A stretch of 64,000 bases of DNA from Amycolatopsis sp. EV170708-02-1 (GTDB lineage Bacteria > Actinomycetota > Actinomycetes > Mycobacteriales > Pseudonocardiaceae). The stretch covers positions 2,604,001 through 2,668,000 of the forward strand of contig NZ_CP092497.1 in assembly GCF_022479115.1 (NCBI RefSeq). Direction: 5' to 3'. A program made the translations under genes and the position numbers. How positions within the stretch are numbered: position 1 is the stretch's first letter; each line of letters opens with the position of its first letter. This document shows positions 17,113 to 27,340 of this stretch, piece after piece. A model generated the notes under the pieces. It ran no database searches. It was not told the DNA's origin and was given only the letters and a program-made list of their open reading frames with translations.

Positions 17113-19671
17113 ATGTTTGAGAGGTTCACCGACCGCGCGAGGCGGGTGGTCGTCCTGGCCCAAGAAGAGGCCAGGATGCTCAACCACAACTACATCGGCA
17201 CCGAGCACATCCTCCTGGGTCTGATCCACGAGGGTGAAGGTGTCGCCGCCAAGGCGCTGGAATCGCTGGGCATCGCGCTGGAGGGCGTCCGCCAGCAGGT
17301 CGAGGAGATCATCGGCCAGGGGCAGCAGGCCCCGAGCGGGCACATCCCCTTCACCCCGCGGGCCAAGAAGGTGCTTGAGCTGTCGCTGCGCGAAGCGCTG
17401 CAGCTCGGCCACAACTACATCGGCACCGAGCACATCCTGCTCGGGCTGATCCGCGAGGGAGAAGGCGTCGCCGCACAGGTGCTCGTCAAGCTCGGCGCGG
17501 ACCTCAACCGGGTGCGTCAGCAGGTCCTGCAGCTGCTGTCGGGCTACCAGGGTGGCAAGGAGTCGACCGAGACCGGCTCCGGACGCGGTGAAGGCACCCC
17601 GTCGTCGTCGCTGGTGCTCGACCAGTTCGGCCGCAACCTGACCGTGCAGGCCCGCGAAGGCAAGCTCGACCCGGTCATCGGCCGGGGCAAAGAGATCGAG
17701 CGGGTCATGCAGGTGCTGTCGCGGCGCACCAAGAACAACCCGGTCCTCATCGGCGAGCCCGGCGTCGGCAAGACCGCCGTCGTCGAGGGGCTCGCGCAGA
17801 ACATCGTCAAGGGCGAGGTCCCCGAGACGCTGAAGGACAAGCAGCTCTACACCCTCGACCTCGGCTCCCTGGTCGCCGGTTCCCGGTACCGCGGTGACTT
17901 CGAAGAGCGCCTGAAGAAGGTGCTCAAGGAGATCAAGACCCGCGGCGACATCATCCTGTTCATCGACGAGCTGCACACGCTCGTCGGCGCGGGTGCCGCC
18001 GAGGGCGCGATCGACGCCGCGTCGATCCTGAAGCCGATGCTGGCCCGTGGCGAGCTGCAGACGATCGGCGCGACCACGCTCGAGGAGTACCGCAAGTACA
18101 TCGAGAAGGACGCCGCGCTGGAGCGCCGCTTCCAGCCGATCCAGGTCGGCGAGCCGTCGCTCGAGCACACGATCGAGATCCTGAAGGGTCTGCGCGACCG
18201 GTACGAGGCGCACCACCGCGTCTCGATCACCGACGGCGCGCTGGTGCAGGCGGCCACCCTCGCGGACCGCTACATCAACGACCGCTTCCTGCCGGACAAG
18301 GCGATCGACCTGATCGACGAGGCCGGCGCCCGGATGCGCATCCGCCGTATGACCGCGCCGCCGGACCTGCGCGAGTTCGACGAGAAGATCGCCGACGTGC
18401 GCAGGGACAAGGAGTCCGCGATAGACGCGCAGGACTTCGAGCGCGCCGCCCGCCTCCGTGACGAGGAGAAGACCCTCCTCGGCCAGAAGGGCGAGCGGGA
18501 GAAGCAGTGGAAGGACGGCGACCTCGACGTCGTCGCCGAGGTCGACGAGGAGCAGATCGCCGAGGTCCTCGCCAACTGGACCGGTATCCCGGTGTTCAAG
18601 CTCACCGAGGAGGAGACCACGCGTCTGCTCCGCATGGAGGACGAGCTGCACAAGCGGATCATCGGCCAGGAGGACGCGGTCAAGGCCGTCTCCCAGGCGA
18701 TCCGTCGCACCCGTGCCGGCCTGAAGGACCCGAAGCGCCCCTCCGGTTCGTTCATCTTCGCCGGCCCGTCCGGTGTCGGTAAGACCGAGCTGTCCAAGGC
18801 GCTCGCGGCGTTCCTGTTCGGCGAGGACGACGCGCTCATCCAGATCGACATGGGCGAGTTCCACGACCGGTACACCGCTTCGCGGCTCTTCGGTGCCCCT
18901 CCGGGCTACGTCGGCTACGAAGAGGGCGGCCAGCTGACCGAGAAGGTGCGGCGCAAGCCGTTCTCGGTGGTGCTGTTCGACGAGATCGAGAAGGCCCACC
19001 AGGAGATCTACAACACGCTCCTGCAGGTCCTCGAAGACGGCCGTCTCACCGACGGCCAGGGTCGTACGGTCGACTTCAAGAACACCGTGCTCATCTTCAC
19101 CTCGAACCTGGGTACCTCGGACATCTCCAAGTCCGTCTCGCTCGGGTTCTCGTCCGGCGGTGACAGCACCAACCGGTACGAGAAGATGAAGCAAAAGGTC
19201 AACGAGGAGATGAAGAAGCATTTCCGGCCGGAGTTCCTGAACCGGATCGACGACATCATCGTCTTCCACCAGCTGACCAAGGAACAGATCATCGAGATGG
19301 TCGATCTGATGATCGCCCGGGTCGAGACGCAGCTCAAGGCCAAGGACATGGAGCTCGAGCTCACGCCCAAGGCCAAGTCGCTGCTCGCCAAGCGCGGCTT
19401 CGACCCGGTGTTGGGCGCGCGGCCGCTGCGCCGCACGATCCAGCGCGAGATCGAGGACCAGCTGTCGGAGAAGATCCTGTTCGGCGAGGTCCAGCCCGGC
19501 CAGATCATCCTGGTCGACGTCGAAGGCTGGAACGACGAAGAGGGCGAGAAGGACGACAAGGCGCACTTCGTCTTCCGCGGCGAAGCCCGGCCCTCGTCGG
19601 TCCCGGACGCCCCGCCGGTGAGCATCGGTGCCGGCTCGACCGAAGAGAACGGTGAAGCCGAGGGCGAGTAA
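17113..19671 (+). CDS. clpC: ClpC ATP-dependent unfoldase
   Basis: AAA+ partner of the ClpP protease that unfolds protein substrates. The ATG at 17113 after GAGGGA gives the conserved N-terminus [20 protein letters not shown] and an 852-residue protein. Domains: two Clp-N repeats (about residues 1-70 and 75-145, both with [14 protein letters not shown]), D1 ATPase with Walker A GEPGVGKT (214-221), a UVR-containing middle domain ([18 protein letters not shown]), and D2 ATPase with GPSGVGKT near residue 550. A C-terminal D2-small domain follows. All catalytic motifs look intact. It matches mycobacterial ClpC1. Confidence 0.97.
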   Translation: MFERFTDRARRVVVLAQEEARMLNHNYIGTEHILLGLIHEGEGVAAKALESLGIALEGVRQQVEEIIGQGQQAPSGHIPFTPRAKKVLELSLREALQLGHNYIGTEHILLGLIREGEGVAAQVLVKLGADLNRVRQQVLQLLSGYQGGKESTETGSGRGEGTPSSSLVLDQFGRNLTVQAREGKLDPVIGRGKEIERVMQVLSRRTKNNPVLIGEPGVGKTAVVEGLAQNIVKGEVPETLKDKQLYTLDLGSLVAGSRYRGDFEERLKKVLKEIKTRGDIILFIDELHTLVGAGAAEGAIDAASILKPMLARGELQTIGATTLEEYRKYIEKDAALERRFQPIQVGEPSLEHTIEILKGLRDRYEAHHRVSITDGALVQAATLADRYINDRFLPDKAIDLIDEAGARMRIRRMTAPPDLREFDEKIADVRRDKESAIDAQDFERAARLRDEEKTLLGQKGEREKQWKDGDLDVVAEVDEEQIAEVLANWTGIPVFKLTEEETTRLLRMEDELHKRIIGQEDAVKAVSQAIRRTRAGLKDPKRPSGSFIFAGPSGVGKTELSKALAAFLFGEDDALIQIDMGEFHDRYTASRLFGAPPGYVGYEEGGQLTEKVRRKPFSVVLFDEIEKAHQEIYNTLLQVLEDGRLTDGQGRTVDFKNTVLIFTSNLGTSDISKSVSLGFSSGGDSTNRYEKMKQKVNEEMKKHFRPEFLNRIDDIIVFHQLTKEQIIEMVDLMIARVETQLKAKDMELELTPKAKSLLAKRGFDPVLGARPLRRTIQREIEDQLSEKILFGEVQPGQIILVDVEGWNDEEGEKDDKAHFVFRGEARPSSVPDAPPVSIGAGSTEENGEAEGE

Positions 19672-19688
19672 AGCCTCTCTGCTCCGGA

Positions 19689-19720
19689 AGTGCCCGTCGC
19701 GGTTCGCCGCGGCGGGCACT
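19689..19720 (+). terminator. clpC intrinsic terminator
   Basis: A 14-bp stem with one wobble pair (AGTGCCCGTCGCGG / CCGCGGCGGGCACT) and a TTCG loop lies 18 bases after the clpC stop. It is followed by only a short TT tract, as is common in GC-rich actinobacteria. Confidence 0.7.
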
Positions 19721-19738
19721 TTCGCGTTCCTGGCCGTC

Positions 19739-19954
19739 GTGTCGTCCGTCTGATCACGCGAGTTACGCCTCCAAGCACGCGAGTTCGCCGTTCAAGCACG
19801 CGAGTTCGGGTTTCCGTACGGAGGCCATGCGTGTGTGGATGGACGACACGTGTGACTGGACGGACGACACGCGTGCTTGGGGGCGCGACTCGCGTGCTTG
19901 GGGGCGTAACTCGCGTGCTTGGAGGCGGAACTCGCGTGATCGGGGGGCGTGAGA
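19739..19954 (+). repeat. 21-bp repeat array 2 (four reverse, six forward units)
   Basis: Units of exactly 21 bases start at 19739, 19760, 19781 and 19802 in reverse orientation and at 19829, 19850, 19871, 19892, 19913 and 19934 in forward orientation. The orientation is thus divergent, the opposite of arrays 1 and 3. Most forward units share GCGTGCTTGGGGGCG and end in ACTC; others end in CGACAC like those of array 3. The array fills the 312-base gap between clpC and the Hsp70-like gene and would lie in the 5' region of the latter. Its forward strand is open in one frame and would read as a degenerate TRVLGG-type heptapeptide, which I do not regard as a real protein. Confidence 0.85.
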
Positions 19955-19983
19955 CGATGCCCTCGGGTCCGGGAGGGGGTCAG

Positions 19984-21753
19984 GTGGACGTTCTGGCGAT
20001 CGATTTCGGTACCTCCAGCACGGTGGGGGTGCTTTCGATCCACGGCAGGGGGACGCAGGTCGTCGAGATCGACGGGTCGGTGACGATGTCGTCCGCGATC
20101 TACGCCGACAAGGACGGCACGGTCTTCGTCGGCCGGGACGCCGAACGCCGGGCCCGGCTGGATCCGAGCCGGTTCGAGGCGAATCCGAAGCGGCGCATCG
20201 ACGAGGGCGCTCTCCAGCTCGGTGACGTCTCGCTCCCCATCGCCGACGCCTTCGCCGCGGTCCTGCGCCGCGTCGGCGAAGAGGCCGAGCTGATCCTCCA
20301 GCGGCCGCCCGCGCAGGTGCGCATTTCGCATCCCGCGGGCTGGGGCCCGGATCGCAAGCAGATCCTCCGCGACGCCGCGCTCAAGGCCGGATTCGGCACG
20401 ACGGTGCTCATTCCCGAGCCGGTCGCGGCCGCCGCGCATTACGCCTCGCTCAACAGCGGCAGGCGGCCGCCGGGCCCGATCGCGGTGTACGACCTCGGGG
20501 CGGGCACCTTCGACTGCGCCGTCGTCGGCGTGAGCGCGCAGGGGTTCGCCGTGCTCGCCGAGGACGGGTTGCCCGATCTCGGCAGTCTCGACATCGACCA
20601 GGCGCTGCTGGTGCACATCGGCCGCGAGGTCTCGCATTCCGATCCCGCGCAGTGGCAACGGATCCTGCGTCCGCAGTCGGTCAGCGACCGCCGGACGCGC
20701 CGGTCGTTGCTGCAGGATGTCCGTGACGCCAAGGAAAGCCTGTCCCGCCACCAGCAGACCGAGATCCCGATGCCGGAGCCGTTCGGCGACGTGCGGGTGA
20801 CGCGGATGGAGCTCGAAGCGCTCGTCCGGCCGAGTTTCCTGCGCAGCGGCGAACTACTGGCCACCACGATCCAGCGCGCCGGGCTGTCCCCGGACCGGCT
20901 CGGCGGCGTCTACCTCGTCGGCGGGCCGAGCCGGATGCCGTTGCTGGCGAGCCTGCTGGCGAACCAGCTCAGGATCGCGCCGACCACGCAGGACCAGCCG
21001 GAGACGGCGGTCGCGTTCGGGCTGCATCACGTGCCGGCCGGTGGCGAGGACTCGCAGCTGACGGTGCCCGCGTTCGCACCGGTCTCGCCGCCGGTGCGGC
21101 CGCAACCCGTCCAGCATCAGCCTCCACCCGTGGCGAGGCGTCCGCAGCCGCCGCGCTGGACGCCGCCCCCGCCACCGCCTGGCCGGAACTGGCAGAAGCC
21201 CACGACCTACGGCGTCGTCGCGCTCGCCCTCGCGGCGATCGTGACCACGATCGTCCTGCTCAGCGGCGGCGAGGAGGAGCCGGTCGCCGGACCTGCCCCG
21301 GTGAAACCGGTGAGCTGCGATCAGCCCGGGCCGAAGGACGCGCAGGGGTTCACGGACTGTCTCCGCCGGATCGCCGCCGTCATCCCGCAGCGGGACGAGT
21401 GCCGGGACGCGCCGGACGCGGCCGCCACGGTGGGCGCGGCGTCGGCGGTCACGTGCGTGTTCAAGGACGGCAAGGGGTCGAACGCGATCAACTACTACCA
21501 GGGCATCGCGATGACCGGCCTGGAGGACGGCGTCCGCCAGCGGATGACCAAGGGCAAGCCCGCGGAGGGCACCTGGGCGGCCGACGGGCTCCGAGGGCGC
21601 TACGTGGCGGGCGTGGGCGCGCGAAGCGGCATCGTGCTCTTCGGGACCGAAGACGCGCCGTTGAGCGCGATGCTCGTTTCGACGCGCAGCGACGGCTCCG
21701 CGCGGACGACCGCGGAGATGGTCGAGTTCTTCACCGCGCAGCTCAAGCCATGA
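19984..21753 (+). CDS. Membrane-anchored Hsp70-like protein
   Basis: A 589-residue protein with an N-terminal Hsp70/actin-type ATPase domain (about residues 1-350): phosphate-1 motif IDFGTSSTV, EPVAAAAHY, phosphate-2 VYDLGAGTFDCAVV, and VYLVGGPSRMPLL. There is no Hsp70 substrate-binding domain. Instead a Pro-rich linker (363-400), one transmembrane helix (about 409-427) and an outside domain of ~160 residues with at least four cysteines follow. I chose the GTG at 19984 because GGAGG sits seven bases upstream; an ATG at 19957 would add nine residues. It may link cytoplasmic ATP state to the envelope, which is inference. Confidence 0.85.
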   Translation: MDVLAIDFGTSSTVGVLSIHGRGTQVVEIDGSVTMSSAIYADKDGTVFVGRDAERRARLDPSRFEANPKRRIDEGALQLGDVSLPIADAFAAVLRRVGEEAELILQRPPAQVRISHPAGWGPDRKQILRDAALKAGFGTTVLIPEPVAAAAHYASLNSGRRPPGPIAVYDLGAGTFDCAVVGVSAQGFAVLAEDGLPDLGSLDIDQALLVHIGREVSHSDPAQWQRILRPQSVSDRRTRRSLLQDVRDAKESLSRHQQTEIPMPEPFGDVRVTRMELEALVRPSFLRSGELLATTIQRAGLSPDRLGGVYLVGGPSRMPLLASLLANQLRIAPTTQDQPETAVAFGLHHVPAGGEDSQLTVPAFAPVSPPVRPQPVQHQPPPVARRPQPPRWTPPPPPPGRNWQKPTTYGVVALALAAIVTTIVLLSGGEEEPVAGPAPVKPVSCDQPGPKDAQGFTDCLRRIAAVIPQRDECRDAPDAAATVGAASAVTCVFKDGKGSNAINYYQGIAMTGLEDGVRQRMTKGKPAEGTWAADGLRGRYVAGVGARSGIVLFGTEDAPLSAMLVSTRSDGSARTTAEMVEFFTAQLKP

Positions 21754-22389
21754 TCAGTGCAGGGTGCCCGCGGGCGTCGAAAGGTCTTCGGTCACCGTGA
21801 GCGAGGTGTCCACGATGATCTCCAGTGCCTCGGCGGCGCGGTGCACGGCCAGGCTCGGCGCGGTGGTCCGCGCGGCCTGCTCCGGGGTGTACGGCACGTG
21901 CACGAAACCGCCGCGCACACCGGGAAAGTCGTTGTCCAGCAAGTGCATCAGTCCGTAGAAGACCTGATTGCACACGTACGTCCCAGCCGTGTGCGACACC
22001 GACGCAGGCAGCCCCGCGTCCTTGATCCCGGTGACACACGCCTTCACCGGCAGAGTGGTGAAGTACGCGTTGGGCCCGCCGGGGATCACCGGGACGTCGA
22101 CGGGCTGAGAGCCCGCGTTGTCCGGGATGCGGGCGTCGATCAGGTTGATCGCGACCCGTTCCGGGGTGACGTCGGGGCGGCCGCCCGCCTGGCCGACGCA
22201 GATCACCAGATCCGGGCGGTACTCGTCGATCGCGTCGCGCAAGGTGACCAGCGATCGCGAGAAGACACACGGCAGTTCGACGGCCACGGTGTCGTGCCGA
22301 CGGCCGGTGAGCAGGGAAACCGCCTGCCATGACGGATTCACCCGCTCACCGCCGAACGGCTCGAAACCGGTGAGGAGCACAGACGTCAT
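21754..22389 (-). CDS. pcp: Pyroglutamyl-peptidase I
   Basis: Cysteine peptidase that removes N-terminal pyroglutamate from peptides. The 211-residue protein has the full catalytic set: Glu77 in PERVAIN, Cys140 in HTAGTYVCNQVFY and His164 in GGFVHVPYTPEQ, plus the N-terminal VLLTGFEPFGGERVNPSW signature. It is convergent with the Hsp70-like gene, the two ending on adjacent bases without any spacer. Cytoplasmic and presumably a housekeeping peptide-turnover enzyme. Confidence 0.95.
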   Translation of the reverse strand: MTSVLLTGFEPFGGERVNPSWQAVSLLTGRRHDTVAVELPCVFSRSLVTLRDAIDEYRPDLVICVGQAGGRPDVTPERVAINLIDARIPDNAGSQPVDVPVIPGGPNAYFTTLPVKACVTGIKDAGLPASVSHTAGTYVCNQVFYGLMHLLDNDFPGVRGGFVHVPYTPEQAARTTAPSLAVHRAAEALEIIVDTSLTVTEDLSTPAGTLH

Positions 22390-22426
22390 GCCCTCACCCT
22401 AACGTGTGACGCGGCTCAGGCTGGTT

Positions 22427-22472
22427 CTCGTGAGTGGCCAGGACGGTTCTAACCGTCCTGGCCACTCACGAG
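22427..22472 (+). repeat. Family A palindrome (CTCGTGAGTGG type), copy 1
   Basis: A perfect 22-bp inverted repeat (22427-22448 / 22451-22472) with a 2-base loop. The outer arm is CTCGTGAGTGG and the inner arm GGACGGTT. It lies ten bases past the stop of the M1 peptidase gene and upstream of pcp, both on the minus strand, so it is probably the peptidase terminator. Three more copies are at 30281, 35996 and 40296. Confidence 0.85.
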
Positions 22473-22481
22473 TGGCGAACG

Positions 22482-23897
22482 TCAGGCGGCCGGCTTGAGG
22501 TCCCCCGGGTAGAGGAACTCGGGCGCCGGTTTGGTGTTGCCGTAGAACCACGCGTCGAAGAAGCCCTGAAGGTTCTTGTGCGCGACGCGTTCGGCGAACT
22601 TCTGGAACTCCGGCAGGCTCGCGTTGCCGTCGCGGTGGATGGCGGGCCACGTCTTCAGGATGCGGTCGAACGGCGCGGCGCCGATGTAGTTCTTCAGCGC
22701 GTGCAGCGCCACCGGGCCCTTGGAGTAGACGTACGTGAACTCGTTGCCGGGACCCATGTCGTACAGCTTCCCGGCCCAGAACCGGTCCGTCGCCTTCTGC
22801 ACGGCGGTCAGGTAACGCGCCTTGAGGTCCTGCCCCGACTTCGCCTCGGACCACAGCCATTCCGCGTACGAAGCGAAGCATTCGTTGAGGCAGACGTCCT
22901 TCCACTTGTCGACGGCGACCGAATCACCCCACCACTGGTGGGCGTTCTCGTGCACGATCGTCGGGACGTTGCCCGCCGCGCCCGAGTAGATCGGCCTGCT
23001 CAGCGTCTCCAGCGAGAATCCGATCGGCTCGGCGAGGAAGATGCCGCCCGCCGCGTCCACCGGATAGCGCCCGAACTTCGAAGCCAGGAAGTCGATGATC
23101 TCCGGCAGCCGCGCCTCGGCCTGTTTGGTCGACGCGGGGGTGCCGGGCGCGTAGGCGTTGACGACCGGGGTGCCGTCGGACAGCTTCGTCCGCTCGAACT
23201 CCCATTTGTCGATCGCGACCGTCGTCATGTACGGCACGGCCGGGGTCTCTTCGGCCCAGACGTAGGTGGTCTTCGCCCCGTCGGCGAAGTGCCCGCGCTC
23301 GCGGCCGTTCGAGATGACGCCCCACTCCGAGGGCACGGTGACGGCGAGGTGGAAGGTCGCCTTGTCGCGCGGGGTGTCGTTGACCGGGTACCAGGTGGTC
23401 GCGGATTTCGGCTCGCCCGCGACGAACGCGCCGCCGGATTTCGCGTACTGCCAGCCGTTCTCGCCCAGCGCCGGATCCTCGATCGGCTGCGGGACGCCGT
23501 GATACGCGATTTCGGCGGTGAACCGCTCGTGGTTCCGCAGCGAACGCGCCGGGGTGATCACGAGTTCGTGGTCGCCGGTGCGGGTGAAGGCCGCCTTGCG
23601 CCCGTCGACCTTGACCGAATCGACGGTCAGCCCGTGCAGGTCGAGGTTGAACGAGCTCAGCGCCTGCGTGGTCCGCCCGGTGATCGTCTGCAGGCCGGTG
23701 AGCTGCTTGGTGGCGGGCTCGTAGCCGATTTTCAGGTTGTAGTCGGCGACGTCGTAGCCGCCGTTGCCGTCCTGCGGGTAGTAGCTGTCGCCCGCGCCGT
23801 CGGCGCCGGGTTTCCCGGTGCCGGCGAGGGCGGTCCCGCCGCCGAGGACACTCGCGGCCAGAACGGCGGCGATGACGGCCGCACTCCGGTACCTCAT
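22482..23897 (-). CDS. Secreted M1-family metallopeptidase
   Basis: A 471-residue exported zinc aminopeptidase-like protein. A signal peptide (about residues 1-26, AAVLAASVLGGGTALAG) precedes a conserved SYYPQDGNGGYDV segment and a beta-rich M1 N-domain. The thermolysin-like catalytic domain has His316-Glu317-x2-His320 (HENAHQWWGDS) and Glu339 (LNECFASY), the full zinc and catalytic set. The usual GAMEN exopeptidase motif is replaced by GGIFLAEP, so N-terminal amine recognition may differ. It is the first of three such genes in the window, all on the minus strand. Confidence 0.9.
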   Translation of the reverse strand: MRYRSAAVIAAVLAASVLGGGTALAGTGKPGADGAGDSYYPQDGNGGYDVADYNLKIGYEPATKQLTGLQTITGRTTQALSSFNLDLHGLTVDSVKVDGRKAAFTRTGDHELVITPARSLRNHERFTAEIAYHGVPQPIEDPALGENGWQYAKSGGAFVAGEPKSATTWYPVNDTPRDKATFHLAVTVPSEWGVISNGRERGHFADGAKTTYVWAEETPAVPYMTTVAIDKWEFERTKLSDGTPVVNAYAPGTPASTKQAEARLPEIIDFLASKFGRYPVDAAGGIFLAEPIGFSLETLSRPIYSGAAGNVPTIVHENAHQWWGDSVAVDKWKDVCLNECFASYAEWLWSEAKSGQDLKARYLTAVQKATDRFWAGKLYDMGPGNEFTYVYSKGPVALHALKNYIGAAPFDRILKTWPAIHRDGNASLPEFQKFAERVAHKNLQGFFDAWFYGNTKPAPEFLYPGDLKPAA

Positions 23898-24093
23898 TCA
23901 CGCTCCCAGTCGATCGGCTGTGACTTGGTCCCGAACGTAGCGCCGTGACCTCGGCCGTCCGCCCGGAAAGATCCTTCGTGCCCGGATAATCCCCACTTCC
24001 GTCGCCTGATCGGGGTCCGGAGTCCGAGAGCGCGCTCTGAGAGACACAGCCTGGTCGGGCTATCCGTTTGCGGCTTCTGGAAAGCTGGGGGTC

Positions 24094-27000
24094 GTGCGTG
24101 TGACGCTGCTGGGCCCGGTCGGAGCGGAGGCCGGTGACGGCACCCCGGTCGACATCGGCGGTGCCCGCCTCCGCATGCTCTTGGCCAGGCTCGCGCTGGA
24201 GCCCGGCCGCGCCGTCCCGGCGACTGCCCTCGTCGACGGTCTCTGGGGCGCGGAGCCGCCCGCCGACGCGGCGAACGCGCTGCAATCCCTGGTCTCGCGG
24301 CTGCGCAAGGTCCTGCGCGGCGAAGACGTCGCCCTCGACTCGGGGCCGGGCGGCTACCGGCTGGACGTCGCCCGCGAGGACGTCGACGTGTGCCGCTTCG
24401 AGCGGCTGGCCGCGGAGGGGCGCGCGGAGCTGACGGCGGGCCGGGACGCCGCTGCGGCCGCGATCCTCGCCGAGGCGCTCGGGCTCTGGCGTGGTCAGGC
24501 GCTGTCCGACGTCCTCGAGGCTCCTTTCGCGCAGGCACCGGCGACGCGCCTGGAGGACCTGCGGCTCGAAGCCACCGAAGACCGTTTCGAAGCGGAGATC
24601 CGGCTCGGCGGACATGACCGGGTGCTGGCGGATCTCAAGGAGGCCGCCGGGCGGCATCCGCTGCGCGAGCGGCTCGCCGGGCTGTGGATCCGGGCGTTGT
24701 GCGCGGCCGATCGCCAGTCCGACGCCCTCGCGGTCTACGAGGAGGTCCGTGCCGCGCTGGCCGACCAGCTCGGCGTCGACCCTTCGGCCGAGCTCCAGGA
24801 GATCCATCTCGCCGCGTTGCGCGGCGAACTCGGCCCGCCGCCCGCGCCCGCCGATCACCTGCCGGTCCGGCTGACCAGTTTCGTCGGCCGTGACGACGAG
24901 CTGAAACTGGTCGCCGAGCTCCTCGCCGGCGCGCGGCTGGTGACGCTCGTCGGGCCCGGTGGCGCCGGGAAGACGCGGCTGGCCACGGAGGTCGCGACAC
25001 GGCATCCGGCGCACGCGCGCGGACGCGTCTGGTTCGTGCCGCTCGCCGGTGTCCGCGATCCAGGCGACCTGCCCGGCGCGGTCTTCGCGGCGCTGGAGCT
25101 GTGGGATCTCGGCCTGTCGCACGCCGGCGACCCGATGCGCCGCCCGGCGGACGCGCTGGCCAGGGTCGTGGAGACGCTCGGCGCCGGTGAATCGGTGCTG
25201 GTGCTGGACAACTGCGAGCATCTGGTCGACGCGGCGGCGGAGCTGACGAACACCCTGCTGCGGCGCGTGCCGACCTTGCGCGTCCTCGCGACGAGCCGGG
25301 AGGCGCTGGCCATCGACGGCGAGACGCTGTGCCCGCTCGGCCCGCTGGCGGTCCCGGAAGGCACGCCGACCGTTTCCCAGGCCGCCGAGGCGGGCGCGAT
25401 CCGGCTGTTCGTCGACCGGGCGGTGGCCGTGCGCCCGGATTTCCGGCTCGACGAGTCCACTGTGGACGACGTCGCGCAGATCTGCCGCAGGCTGGACGGG
25501 ATGCCGCTGGCGCTGGAGCTGGCCGCGGCGCGGCTGCGGTCGATGACCGTCGCGCAGATCTCGCAACGCCTCGACGACCGGTTCCGCCTGCTGACCTCCG
25601 GCAGCCGCACGGCGCTGCCGAGGCAGCGCACGCTGCGTGCCGTCGTCGAGTGGAGCTGGGACCTGCTCGACGACGCCGAACGCGTGCTCGCCAGACGGCT
25701 TTCGGTGTTCGGGGCAGGCGCCGAGGTCGAAGCGGTCGAAAGCGTCTGCGCGGACGAGGGCCTCCCCGCCGAGGACATCCTGTACGTCCTCGGCTCGCTC
25801 GTCGAGAAGTCCATTGTGGACGCGATCGCCGGGGAGCAGGGCGAGCCGCGTTACCGCATGCTGGAGACCATCCGGGCCTACGCGGCGGAACGGCTCGATG
25901 AGGCCGAAGAGCGGGAACAGCTGACGAAGGCCTATCACCGCTACTACGCCCAGCTCGCCGAGCGGCTGGAGCCGATGCTGCGGACGGCCGATCAGCTCAT
26001 CGCCATCTCGCGCTACGACGCTGAGCACGGCAACATCGTGACCGCGCTCCGCCAGGCCATCGACGCCGGCGATGTCGACATGGCGACGCATCTGTTCGGC
26101 AGCACCTTCTGGTACTGGCTGATCAAGGGCGACAGCGATCGGGTCGAATCCTTCGTCGCCGAAGTGCTCGCTTTCGGTGACCGGCTGGACGAGGACTTCG
26201 CGGCCGCTTTCCAGGCGATGCGCGAGATCACCACGATGGTGCCCGGCGTCGGCGACCGCGAAGCCGTGCGGGTGCTGATCGACGAATGCGTGCGGACGGA
26301 CGCGTACACCCGGTTCGCCGGGCTGGCCATCGGCCTGCCGATGCTGGCCTTCTTCAGCCAGGACAAGGAACTCGCGCACCGTGAGGTGGAGCGGGCGTTG
26401 TCGAGCCCGGATCCGTGGGCGAGGTCGGCGGGGGCGTGGGCGCAGAGTTTCATCCTCGTCGACGACGGTGACCCCGACGGCGCTGAACAGGCAAGGGACC
26501 GGGCCTACGAAGGATTTCTGGCCGTGGGCGACCGGTGGGGCACCGCGATGGCGCTGGGGATGAAGGCGAGCGACATCTCGATGTCCGGCGATCACGAAGC
26601 CGCGCTCGCGCTGTACCGCCGGGGGCTCGCCCTCGCGCTCGAACTGGGGTCGCAGGACGACCTAGTCCAGCAGCGATGGAGGCTCGCGACGGAGTACGCG
26701 CGGGCGGGCGATCTGGACACGGCGATGCGCGAGATGTTCGAGGCCGAGCGCTACGCGAGCGAAATGGGCAACGCCCAGCTGGCGGTGATGGTGCTGGTGG
26801 GCAAGGCCGATCTGCTCTGCCGCGCCGGACGCGTGGACGAGGCGCGCGAGGTCGCCATCCGATTCCGGGAGAAGATGACCTCGGTCGCGGCGCCGGGCAC
26901 GTTCGGCGAGGAATTCGGCGGATACATCGACACCGAGATCGGGCTGGCCGCCGGGGATCTGGCCGCGGCCGAACGCGGGGCCGCGGCCGTCGCGAAGTCC

Positions 27001-27279
27001 ACCGCGGAGCGCGGCGACATCGCCGACCTCGGGCGGATCGTCGAGGTCGGCGGCCTGATCCGGTTCCGGCAGGGACGACCTGAGACCGCCGTCCGGCTGC
27101 TCGGCGCGGCGAAACTCCTGCGCGGCAGACTGGACCTCGGTGAACCCGGTATCCGGCAGCTGATCGGCGATCTTCGCGAGCATTTCGGCGAGGAGCGCTA
27201 CGAAGAGCTGCTCGTGCAGGACGCCGGGCTTGCCCGCACCGAGCTGCTGTCCTGGATCCTGCGGGAACTGGCTCCGTGA
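24094..27279 (+). CDS. SARP-type (BTAD) AAA regulator, AfsR-like
   Basis: A 1061-residue regulator. An OmpR-type DNA-binding domain comes first (residues 1-95), then a bacterial transcriptional activation domain (about 97-245, ending LGVDPSAELQEIHLAALRGEL). An NB-ARC-type ATPase follows with Walker A GPGGAGKT (287-294) and Walker B VLVLDNCEHL, and a long TPR-like C-terminus. This matches large SARP regulators of secondary metabolism. The GTG at 24094 is used; a second GTG at 24100 is possible. The convergent DrrAB-like exporter operon is a plausible target, because its promoter region carries phased heptamer repeats. Confidence 0.9.
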   Translation: MRVTLLGPVGAEAGDGTPVDIGGARLRMLLARLALEPGRAVPATALVDGLWGAEPPADAANALQSLVSRLRKVLRGEDVALDSGPGGYRLDVAREDVDVCRFERLAAEGRAELTAGRDAAAAAILAEALGLWRGQALSDVLEAPFAQAPATRLEDLRLEATEDRFEAEIRLGGHDRVLADLKEAAGRHPLRERLAGLWIRALCAADRQSDALAVYEEVRAALADQLGVDPSAELQEIHLAALRGELGPPPAPADHLPVRLTSFVGRDDELKLVAELLAGARLVTLVGPGGAGKTRLATEVATRHPAHARGRVWFVPLAGVRDPGDLPGAVFAALELWDLGLSHAGDPMRRPADALARVVETLGAGESVLVLDNCEHLVDAAAELTNTLLRRVPTLRVLATSREALAIDGETLCPLGPLAVPEGTPTVSQAAEAGAIRLFVDRAVAVRPDFRLDESTVDDVAQICRRLDGMPLALELAAARLRSMTVAQISQRLDDRFRLLTSGSRTALPRQRTLRAVVEWSWDLLDDAERVLARRLSVFGAGAEVEAVESVCADEGLPAEDILYVLGSLVEKSIVDAIAGEQGEPRYRMLETIRAYAAERLDEAEEREQLTKAYHRYYAQLAERLEPMLRTADQLIAISRYDAEHGNIVTALRQAIDAGDVDMATHLFGSTFWYWLIKGDSDRVESFVAEVLAFGDRLDEDFAAAFQAMREITTMVPGVGDREAVRVLIDECVRTDAYTRFAGLAIGLPMLAFFSQDKELAHREVERALSSPDPWARSAGAWAQSFILVDDGDPDGAEQARDRAYEGFLAVGDRWGTAMALGMKASDISMSGDHEAALALYRRGLALALELGSQDDLVQQRWRLATEYARAGDLDTAMREMFEAERYASEMGNAQLAVMVLVGKADLLCRAGRVDEAREVAIRFREKMTSVAAPGTFGEEFGGYIDTEIGLAAGDLAAAERGAAAVAKSTAERGDIADLGRIVEVGGLIRFRQGRPETAVRLLGAAKLLRGRLDLGEPGIRQLIGDLREHFGEERYEELLVQDAGLARTELLSWILRELAP

Positions 27280-27318
27280 AGAAGGGCCCCTCGCCTGGCA
27301 GAGGCGAGGAGCCCTTCA
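27277..27318 (+). terminator. Bidirectional terminator between SARP and ABC genes
   Basis: A long hairpin pairs 27277-27296 with 27302-27318, with a 3-base bulge; the core stem is CCTCGCCT / AGGCGAGG. Its first three bases are the TGA stop of the regulator. It lies between convergent genes and can serve both. Confidence 0.7.
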
Positions 27319-27340
27319 CGCGCGTTCCCCCTGACCCCCG

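Noticed and set aside
10700..19954. 21-bp arrays as protein-coding heptapeptide (TRVLGG-type) repeats
   Set aside because: The frame is open but has no ribosome-binding site or fixed start, units are inverted within arrays, and unit changes do not favour silent positions.
17029..26595. Very long open frames antisense to clpC and to the SARP gene (also antisense to 4157-6172)
   Set aside because: High GC at third codon positions keeps antisense frames open; translations are Arg/Asp/Gly/Leu-rich and match no family, while the sense strand has clear domains.
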